Part shown: positions 56,154-64,000 of the stretch, piece after piece
Layout of the letters: each line of letters starts with the position of its first letter
Position numbering within the stretch: the stretch's first letter is position 1
Assembly: GCA_022702705.1 (NCBI GenBank)
Contig: CM040422.1
Coordinates: forward strand, 42,555,270-42,619,269
DNA length: 64,000 nt
Origin: Papilionanthe hookeriana x Papilionanthe teres
Lineage: Eukaryota > Streptophyta > Magnoliopsida > Asparagales > Orchidaceae
Reading direction: 5' to 3'
Made by a program: the position numbers and the translations under genes
The notes under the pieces: generated by a model
What the model was told of the DNA's origin: nothing
The model's database searches: none
The model's input: the letters and a program-made list of their open reading frames with translations, nothing else

Positions 56154-56174
56154 GACCTCATTTTTGATGAGGTC
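56154..56174. other. Terminal hairpin of element B
   Basis: GACCTCAT-TTTTG-ATGAGGTC, the counterpart of 24406-24426. Confidence 0.75.
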
Positions 56175-56769
56175 TTCTCTTCTTCTTTTTAGTACTTAGG
56201 ATCTAGCGTTAGGCTTTTCCTTTGACTATCTTAGAGGACTAGAATTGGGACCCACCTTTTAGAAATTCAAACCACTTCTTAACTCCCTGCAAACTCCACA
56301 AACTTGACCGTAGACCCCTAATCAGCTAGAGGGTTGAAATCAAATGTGGAAGTTTAAAGGATGAGTTCCTATAGGACTCTTTGGCCTTAGGACTCGCCCA
56401 GGTGGCCTCGGTCCAGTGAATGGGCCGATTTACACACACACTACACCTATACACTACGGTTTCACACACCTATACCTAACCTGACCTCCTGACTCATGTA
56501 GGTGATTCACATGGATGGTCCTTAACCCCTAAGCCCTTGGCTAAGAGGGTTAGGAACAACATAGTGGATGCCTCAAATGGGTCCCTTCATGGCTCATGTG
56601 GGCTTGATGTGGCTTCATGGCTCATGTGGGCTTGATGTGGCTTCATGGCTCAACCAAAATGATTTCATCCCACTCAAATTTACCCAATCTTCAATTTTCC
56701 AAATCTTCAATTTTCCAAATCTTCAATTTTCCAAATTTTCAATTTTTGACCCCCGGGACCCTACACCCG

Positions 56770-57700
56770 CTTAGCCTACCCAAAACACTTAAAATTACCC
56801 AAATTTCTCAAAAATTTCCAAATAACCCAAAATTCCTCAAAATCAATCCCAAACATTTCCACATCACTCAAATTGATTATCCATACCCAAAAATATCAAA
56901 AATTCCAAGAAAACCTCCCAATACCCTCCAAATACCCAAAATACCCCTTTTGACCCAAAAACCCAAAAAATTCAGAAAATTCCCAGAAAATTCCAGAAAA
57001 TTCCAAATATTCCCAATTTCATTTTTTTCAACTATACCATGGGCCAATTTTGTCAATTTACCCCACTTTTGTCAAAACCCCAATTTGACCCATTTTAACC
57101 CAAAGTGAACCCAATGTCAAACCAAACCTATCCAATTGACCCAAATTCTGGTCCAATTCAATTCTAAACTTCAATTAAATATTCCCAACACCAATCTAGA
57201 CCAAATCCAAGTCCAATTTGATTGACATTTGAATCCAATTTCACTTTTGGCATTAAAGCCCAATTTGGACCCATGACCCAAACTTAACCCAAACTCACCC
57301 AATTCAACTCCAATTAACCCCGAATCTTTTCTAAATCTTCCTTAGCATCCCCAAAAGCAAAACCCTAACATGATTTGCTCAAAAATTGGACCTAAACCCC
57401 ACTCAAATTCAACCCAAAGCATTAAGGCCCAATTTTGACCTAAACCCAAACCTAACCCAAATGAGCCCAAACCCCAAAATCAAAGCCCAACCAAAGTCAA
57501 AACCTCTTTGAAACACTCCCATAAACATTTCTCAACATTAATTTTACATCAATTTCAACCCTAGCCCAACATTGGCCCAAGTTGGCCCACTTGGACCTAT
57601 ATTGGCCCATTCACCAAAAGAGCCCAAATTCAACCCAATTCAAACCCAAATCACCCCCAATTTGCTTCAAGTCACTCATGATACATCCATGAGCTAAACC
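56770..57700 (-). repeat. C-rich tract of element B (G-rich on the minus strand)
   Basis: CCCAAA and CCCAAT words throughout, complementary to 22980-23880. Frames such as 56617-57108 across it are low-complexity artefacts. Confidence 0.7.
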
Positions 57701-59179
57701 CAACAATTATTTGGCCCAATCTCTTTACAAAATTTCATCCCAAAATCCATTTTAAAATTCAAAAGCCCACTTTCCTAAACCATCTTAAAAGCCCATCTAA
57801 AACCATTTCAAAAAGCCCAAAATCCACCCTAAAGCCCACATGACATCTCCATTTGCCATCCACTTAATTAAAGCCATTACCTAAGTCCTAAATTCATCAT
57901 CAAATAATTCCAAATCAAGCCTCATGCCAAATCACTCCTAAATACCAAAATTTTCCTTAAATCCATTTCCATGAAATCGACTTCACTTTTCCCAAGCCAA
58001 AGGTGAGCCATGAAGCCATGCATGAGCCACATGGGAGCCATGAGAGCCATGGAATCTACTTTCCACCTCACCATACCCAAGATGGCAAGAGGAGGAGGCC
58101 CTTTCCATATTCTCTTAAGAGTGATTAACCACTTCCACGACTCCACTAAACCAAGCTTAGACTTAATTGTACTTGGATTGTGACTTGACCCCACTAATCA
58201 AGCCGATCCAAGTGACTTTCCCTTCAGCCCAAATTGACCTTGGAGGGTGAACCTAACCCAAAACCAAGGGTTGACCCATTTAGACCCAAAACTAGCCCTT
58301 TCCCATTCCATTTTGATTCAAACCCTTTACACATGTCCATGGCCAATCGACTGCACTAAACCTCTAATCCGACCCACCTGGACCTGAGGGTGACCCATGC
58401 CCGCCGGCCAGCCGCCTGGGTCGTCGGAAAACACCATGGCCGAGAGCTCACATGTGAGCCCAACTTGGAATTCTCACCTGCTGAGCTGCCCCATCCTCAG
58501 TGGCCATTGGAGCTGTTCTTCTCTTGCCAAGAGCAGCTGATCCCAAGCCCTAACTCTCCCTGGGAGGCCCTCCACCCTCTCCTATTTAAACACCACCCCT
58601 CTTGGCCATGAGAGGTGCTGAAACAAACCTTAAGGAAACTCTGCCAAAATTGTTCCAGACTCCTCCCCATACACAGAGCACTTGATCCCCATTGAGATCC
58701 CCCTGCCATTTCTTCTCTGTGAGCTCAATTTCAGAGTTGAAATCTAGGCCCAAAACCAGGACACTTCTCCACAGTGAGCCAATCCCCAAATTGATTGGTT
58801 CTACACCTTCACCAGACCAAGGGAAGGTGTCCACCAGCAAAAGCCCCATCTCCAGGCCACCCAGTTGCTCCAGCCTCCAAGCTTTGTGATCGAGCTTGGT
58901 CGAAATCCCACCTAGACAATTCACCGGACCGGGAGACTTCATCCGGAGCTTGCACGGGATCCAATCGAAGGTGCAACAACCCTCAGATCGAAGCCACACT
59001 TCTCTGAGCAAAGGTATGAGCTAATTCTTCATCCCGAGCTTCTGGAGATTCTCCATTTCAAATGCTTTAATTTCAATGCATGTTCACCGTATAGATGTGT
59101 TCGTCTCTTCAAGACGAATCCATAGAGCATAAGAACATGAAAATCCATTAGTATCGAGTGAGATATTAGGGATTTAGTG

Positions 59180-59390
59180 TGGACGGCTCTCGGGTGAGGA
59201 CACTTGGGGACGATGAATGGATGCCGTCCATTCAATACATGCGCGGACGGATGGTCAGGATCGCGTCGGATCAGGAGACGGTACGAGAACCGCGGGGCCC
59301 GGGCTGCCGACTCAGATGGCGGAGTCGAATGGGAGCGTGACGCGTGTGCGTTCGGAGCTGCCGAGGTTGACGCGGCGCCGCGTGGATAAA
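59180..59390. other. GC-rich island of element B
   Basis: Counterpart of 21255-21460, aligned without length change over about 186 bp despite many substitutions. Confidence 0.6.
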
Positions 59391-59484
59391 TAGAAAATTA
59401 GGGATTTTTCTGATTTATTTAATTCCCTAAACTTCAAAAATTCATAACTTTGTGTAGAAAAATCAGAAAAATAAAATAAAAATA

Positions 59485-59775
59485 CCCTCTTGCTCAGTGA
59501 ACAGAGGAGAATAATGTGGAAAAAAAATTATTTAATTTCATCAAGTATTTTATTTTTAATAATTTATTTACTCTCTGCATATTTTTAATTCTCCATGCAT
59601 GTATACAATTAACCATGACATGAGACCATAGGGCTTTTGAAGCCTCTGAATTTGGGAACATTCCCTGAATTTTCCAAAGTCAGAGGCCATCCCTATGAAG
59701 AGTTATTGATTTTTCAAATTCATGTTACTATTTTGAGTATTTTAATTCCAATAAATAGCATGTTATGAAATAAAT
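59485..59775. other. Segment of element B absent from element A
   Basis: A runs directly from CACCAAATTTTTCTAGAG to GGGTATTTTTATTTT (21170-21200); B has about 290 bp between the corresponding points. It includes CCTCTGAATTTGGGAACATT .. CAAAGTCAGAGG, like the subrepeats elsewhere in the element. Confidence 0.65.
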
Positions 59776-60351
59776 TCTAGGAAAATTTGGTGATGTTCCT
59801 TATGACCAGAGGACCCTAGGAAAAATAGGTTTTGAGTTAGTTCATTTAAAACAACCCTAATTGGCTTAAACACCCAAAATGGATCTCTAATTAATTAGAG
59901 CTAATCATACATCAAATTGACTTGAAATCAATTCTCCACTGACCTTTAGGATCAGAGGAACCCACCATAAAAATTTGAGGTCAATTGGACTTGGTTAGCC
60001 CTACTAAATGGGTTGATTAAGCCACTTAGTCATTTTAAACTTTAAAAATTCATAACTTTCAAAATACTTTTTAAAAAGTTCACCAAATTAGTTTTGGAGC
60101 CTCTCTGATATTAGGGGAATTTAAGAAAATTAAAATTTCAATGGAGGGTTGCGTTAGGTAGTCGACAGCCAGCGTAAAACTTGTCGAAAAAAAAATCATG
60201 ACATGAATCCTTTTGATCATTGTGTAAGTGCTAGGGCGTCCCCTGGAAGCGACGCGCTGTATGGCTCCGAATACGATGGAAAGTGTGCAAGGGCCGCTAC
60301 ACCGGCGCCGGGTGTAGTGTCAAGTAGCGAGGGTTCCCACATTACGGACGG

Positions 60352-61140
60352 ATGCGGGTAAAGAAGTTAGTCCATGATACTAGTATTAGGATAGGATCCT
60401 GGAATATAGGTACTCTCAATGGTAAACTAATGGAATTGGTTGATATTATGATCCATAGAAAGATAAATATCCTATGTATTCAAGAAACTAAATGGGTTGG
60501 AGAAAAAACTAAGGAGATTGATAACTTAGGTTTTAAACTATGGTATTCTGGTAAGAGTCGTACTAGAAATGGTGTAGGTGTAATTATAGATAAGAGTTTG
60601 AAAGATAATGTTGTCAAAATTAATAGAGTTGGAGATAGAATTATAGCACTTAAGATTATTATTGATACTAAGATTTTTAATATTATAAGTGCTTATGCTC
60701 CTCAAGTTGGTTTAGATATAGGCTCTAAAGATAAATTCGGAATGATTTAGAAGACTTAATACACTTGATACCCCTTGAAGAAAAAATTTTTATTGGAGGA
60801 GATTTAAATGGACATGTCGGTAGAGTGGTAGAAGATTTCGAAATATTCATGGTGGCTACGGTTATGGAGCGATTAATGAAGAAGGTAGAACCATTTTAGA
60901 TTTTGCTTTAGCGTATGATTTGATTATTACTAATACTTTATTCAAGAAAAGAGATGAACATCTTATTACTTATAAGAATGGATCTAATAAAACACAAATT
61001 GATTATTTTCTTATGAGAAGAAGAGATCGTCGAGATTGTAAGGATTGTAAGGTTATTCCAAGTGAGCAATTAAGTACACAACATCGATTATTAGTTCTAG
61101 ATTTTAAGATGAAGAGCTGTAAAATAAAGAATACTAGGAA
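60352..61140 (+). pseudogene. LINE endonuclease domain
   Basis: ATG at 60352. Endonuclease/exonuclease/phosphatase fold motifs: IRIGSWNIGTLNGK (60382), ILCIQETKWVG (60466), GVGVIIDKSL (60570), IISAYAPQVG (60685), stop at about 60748. Then, shifted, IFIGGDLNGHVG (60790) and, shifted again, HGGYGYGAINEEG (60850), LIITNTLF, TQIDYFLMRRRD (60990). The catalytic Asn, Glu and Asp-x-Asn motifs are all visible. In a working element it nicks the target DNA. Confidence 0.87.
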
Positions 61141-63009
61141 TCAACATCGTAGAATAAGATGGGGGCACCTAAAAGACACAAATAAAATTATTTTTATGAG
61201 TAAAATTCAAGATTTAAATATTTGGGATGTTTATGAAGACGTGAATGTTATGTGGGAAAAATTAACTAATACTATTAAACAAGTAGCTAAAGATGTACTT
61301 GGAGAATCAAAAGAAAAAGTTTCTATAAATAAAAATAGTTGGTGGTGGAATAATAATGTGCAAGAAAAGATAAAATATAAGAAGTTATGTTATAAAAATT
61401 GGTTTAAATGTAAAAGCGTAGAGAATTGGGAAAAATATAAAACGGCTCGCGAGGAAGTGTAAAAGAATAATCGGTGACGCTAAAAATTTTGCTTTTAGTG
61501 ATCTTTATAACATGTTAGATACTAAGGAAGGTGAAAAATATATGTATAAACTAGCTAAACAAAGAGAAAAGAAAAGTAAAGATTTAACTCAAGTAAAGTG
61601 TATTAAAGATGAAAATCAAAAAGTGCTTTTCTTAGAAAAAGATATTCAACATAGGTGGGTGAGTTATTTTGATAAACTTTTTAATGATGATGCTGAAAGT
61701 ACGATTGACCTTAGTGATCTTAATATCGTTAATAATAATAAAACTTTTCATTTTTACCGTCGCATTAGTAAAAAGAAGTTGATGAGGCTTTAAAGAAAAC
61801 TAAGGGGGCAAGTACGTAGGACCCGATGATATCCCAATTGAAGTGTGGAAATGTTTAGGTGATTTGGGGGTTTCTGGCTTACTAAACTTTTTAATATTAT
61901 TTTAAAAACTAAAAGGATGCTTGAGGAGTGGAGAAAGAGCATTTTGGTCCCCATTTTTAAGAATAAAGGAGATGCACAAGAGTGTGCAAATTATAGAAGA
62001 ATTAAATTGATGTGTCATACTTTAAAATTATGGGAGAGGGTAATTGAACATAGGTTAAGATGTATTACGAAGATTTCTCATAATCAATTTGGATTTATGC
62101 TGGGAGTGTCTACCATGGAAGCTATACATTTATTGAGAGGTTTGATGGAGAAGTATAGAGATAATAAGGAGGATCTACATTTGATTTTTATTGATTTAGA
62201 AAAAGCTTACGATAAGGTTCCTAGAGATGTTCTTTGGAGAGTCCTTGAGAAGAAAGGTGTTGATATAACTTATATTCAAGTCATTAAAGATATGTATGGA
62301 GGTCTACATTGGAGTCTAAAGGTCTTCGTTTGAGTAGAACTAAAACTGAATACATGGAATGTAATTTTAGTAATAGTAGGTCTAGTGACAGCAGTGTAAC
62401 TTTGGGTGATCAAATTATTAAAAGGTGTGAATGATTTAGATATCTTGGGTCCATTGTTCAAAGCGATGGTGATATAGATGGGGATGTGAATAAGTAGAAT
62501 TCGAGGTTGGTTGGTTGAAGTGGAGGAATGCGTCCGGCTCTATTGTGTGATAGAAAAGTACCGCTTAGACCGAAAGGAAAATTTTACAAGATGGTGAGTG
62601 AGACCTTCAATGCTCTATGGTGCTGAATGTTGGCCTTTAAAAGAGAAGCATAATGTTAAGTTAAGTGTTGCCGAGATGAGAATGATTAGGTGGATGAGTG
62701 GCTTTACTCTTAGAGACAAAATGTGAAATGAATATATCCGTAAAAGGGTTGGAGTTGCACCAAGTGACGGATAAAATTAGAGAGAGTCGCCTTAGATGGT
62801 TTGGTCACATTAAACGTCGACCACTCGATGATCCGATTAGGAGAGTAGATGTTTTAAATACAACTTATGTTAAGAAAGGCAGAGGCGTACCTAGGAAAAC
62901 TTGGGCTTATTGCATAAAAAATGATCTTAATTTATTAGAATTGAACGAAAATTTGACACTAAATCGGACACAATGGAGAAAAAGGATTCATGTAGCCGAC
63001 CCCACTTAG
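61141..63009 (+). pseudogene. LINE reverse transcriptase, catalytic segment deleted
   Basis: Linker 61141-61790 (EKYMYKLAKQREKKSKDL, HRWVSYFDKLFN). RT starts DDIPIEVWKCLGDLG (61825, shifted), then EEWRKSILVPIFKNKGD, ANYRRIKLMCHTLKLWERVIEHRL, NQFGFMLGVSTMEAIHLL, FIDLEKAYDKVPRDVLWRVL (61920-62260), VIKDMYGGLHW. Here the frame jumps directly to sequence normally found after the FADD catalytic box (LSRTKTEYMECNF, about 62330). C-terminal: FRYLGSIVQSDGDI, RMRPALL, then ESRLRWFGHIKRRP, GVPRKTW, ending 63007-63009. Without the FADD box it cannot polymerise. Confidence 0.87.
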
Positions 63010-63022
63010 TGGGATTAAGGCT

Positions 63023-63043
63023 TTGTTGTTGTTGTTGTTGTTG
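63023..63043 (+). repeat. (TTG)n tail of the LINE
   Basis: Seven TTG units at the 3' end. Confidence 0.95.
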
Positions 63044-64000
63044 TATTTTAATATTTTAATAATTAAAAAATAATAAAAATCACAAAAATAATAAAATTCA
63101 TCAAAATGTCACATTTTGAATTTTAATCACTTAGGAACAAACCCCATATTTTTCTTAGGTCTATTTAGTGAGATATTAAATTTTAAAGCTCTAGGGTAAT
63201 TTTAAAATTAAAAAAATGTATTTTCTAGCATTTTCACTAAAATAATTATAATAAATCATAGAAAAATCAGAAAATTGCGAAATTTATTCTCTGATTTCCT
63301 TGATATCAGAGAGATTTTTGAAAAATATAAAATTCATTTTTCAACATTTATTTTATTTTTAAATTAATTAATATTCCAAAACTTAAAATAATTATAATAA
63401 AAATAATATAATTAAAAAAATCACCAAAATTGGTCCAAGTGGTCCTCTGGTCATTAGGAATGTCCCCTAATTTTCTTAAGGACAGAAACTTTCCCTTGGT
63501 CATGTTATTAAATTTTCCTTGGAAATCTCTATTTTCTACCAAAAATAATTATATAAATAAATTAAATACAGAAAAATCACATTTTCTCCTCTCATGTCTT
63601 TATTGACATATGAGTGAAGTCACATAAAAATTTCAAGTTCATTTGAGTTCAATTAATTGAGTTATGAAATTATTAAGCTTAAAGGCCAAAAATGGTAATT
63701 AAAATTTTAACCCTTAATTAAAACTTTAGGTTTAATAAAAAATTAATAAGTAAAATATTTGATCCTAATCTGATTTGGATAATTGAAATTTAAATAATTA
63801 AAGGGTAGAAATCCATTAAACAATTTAAAATAATTAAACCTTAATTAAATAATTGATTGAATTTGGAAGAATAATAAAATTGGAGTTATTAAGATAGGGA
63901 TATTATTAGGAGGAGATTTATTCTTTAATTTAAAAATCCCTAAATTAATTATCTCATTAATATTCAGTTCTTAATTAAAATGATAACTCAAATTCAAAAC

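Larger units (their letters stand above)
60138..63043 (+). mobile_element. LINE of RTE type, 2.9 kb, defective
   Basis: Inserted in B: homology to A stops at about 60137 and resumes at 63044. 5' UTR with GGTAGTCGACAGCCAGCG, one ORF with apurinic endonuclease then reverse transcriptase, a very short 3' UTR (TGGGATTAAGGCTTTG) and a (TTG)n tail instead of poly(A). This ending and ORF layout are those of plant RTE elements. The ORF has several frameshifts and an internal deletion in RT. No clear target duplication: about 30-40 bp of the target seen in A is missing at the site. Confidence 0.9.
55205..64000 (-). mobile_element. E5: minus-strand Athila-like element, family 3, gag start, primer site and LTR end
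   Basis: Minus-strand gag N-terminal half, primer site and LTR 3' end are visible; the rest of gag and pol must lie left of E1, outside the window, and the rest of the LTR beyond element B. LTR end GCATCA matches E4. E1 interrupts gag and B interrupts the LTR. This is the outermost host of the nest. Confidence 0.78.
56150..64000 (-). mobile_element. Element B: inverted copy of element A, continues past the window, contains a LINE
   Basis: Minus-strand copy of A positions about 19826-24430. The terminus TGTTGACCTC at 56150 is the reverse complement of the A right end. Collinear landmarks: hairpin 56154-56174, C-rich tract 56770-57700, mixed stretch to 59040, GC island 59180-59390, subrepeats 59760-60137 and 63044-63480, AT-rich to 64000. 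Likely target duplication GCTGT at 56145-56149, partner outside. Compared with A it carries about 290 extra bp near 59485-59775 and the LINE. No coding capacity recognised apart from the LINE. Confidence 0.83.

Noticed and set aside
56617..57108. 163-codon frame rich in Pro, Lys, Phe and Asn
   Set aside because: Low-complexity translation of the C-rich tract of element B.
1..64000. Host genes, tRNA or rRNA genes, CRISPR arrays
   Set aside because: All stretches align with one of the elements described; direct repeats are LTRs or microsatellites and the tRNA-like strings are primer sites.

Overview
The window is 64 kb of AT-rich nuclear DNA from a flowering plant. It consists entirely of nested transposable elements, and I find no host gene, tRNA, rRNA or CRISPR array. 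The plant assignment rests on Athila-type Ty3 retrotransposons (gag without a zinc knuckle, DLGA protease, FMDDF reverse transcriptase, D,D-35-E integrase, tRNA-Asp-type primer site, LTRs of about 1.6-1.9 kb) and on a plant RTE-type LINE with a (TTG)n tail. Species is not determinable.

Layout, oldest to youngest. E5 (minus strand, family 3) supplies a gag fragment, primer site and LTR end at 55205-56149. E1 (plus, family 3, 5' part outside the window) sits in E5 gag and survives as four pieces: 1-3807 pol, 17237-17317 start of ORF3a, 47921-49513 ORF3a plus start of ORF3b, 51329-55204 rest of ORF3b, 3' UTR and 3' LTR. E1 is split by E2 (plus, family 1, 3808-17236, complete), E3 (plus, family 2, 17318-47920) and solo LTR S1 (family 2, 49514-51328). 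E3 is itself split by element A (17418-24430, 7.0 kb, non-coding, TG..CA ends) in its 5' LTR and by E4 (minus, family 3, 28404-39449) between protease and reverse transcriptase. Element B (56150 to beyond 64000), an inverted copy of A, sits in the E5 LTR and carries a LINE at 60138-63043. Most boundaries are supported by 5-bp target duplications (several with one mismatch). Conceptual removal of E4 or S1 puts the host reading frame back in register.

Gene content of the Ty3 elements: gag, protease, reverse transcriptase/RNase H and integrase, then two further plus-sense ORFs before the 3' LTR. These, called ORF3a and ORF3b here, are paralogues of about 370-390 codons. They share an N-terminal domain (W-x2-F, then EFYAN, then VRG) that resembles the family databases call 'putative plant transposon protein', and a C-terminal coiled-coil-like tail. 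In families 1 and 2 ORF3a is reduced to the tail. All copies are broken by stops, frameshifts or lost catalytic residues, so none looks autonomous.

The least expected signals are non-coding. (1) Family-specific GC-rich palindromes in the LTR recur upstream of ORF3a and ORF3b, in places followed by a TATA box, suggesting reiterated promoter modules. (2) A conserved block with AAGCGCTT follows the pol stop. (3) An internal second polypurine tract lies about 0.9 kb before the 3' LTR. (4) A stem encloses a purine-rich loop in every 3' UTR. (5) A hairpin just before the polypurine tract shows compensatory changes. (6) LTR right ends run on into primer-site/tRNA-Asp-like sequence.
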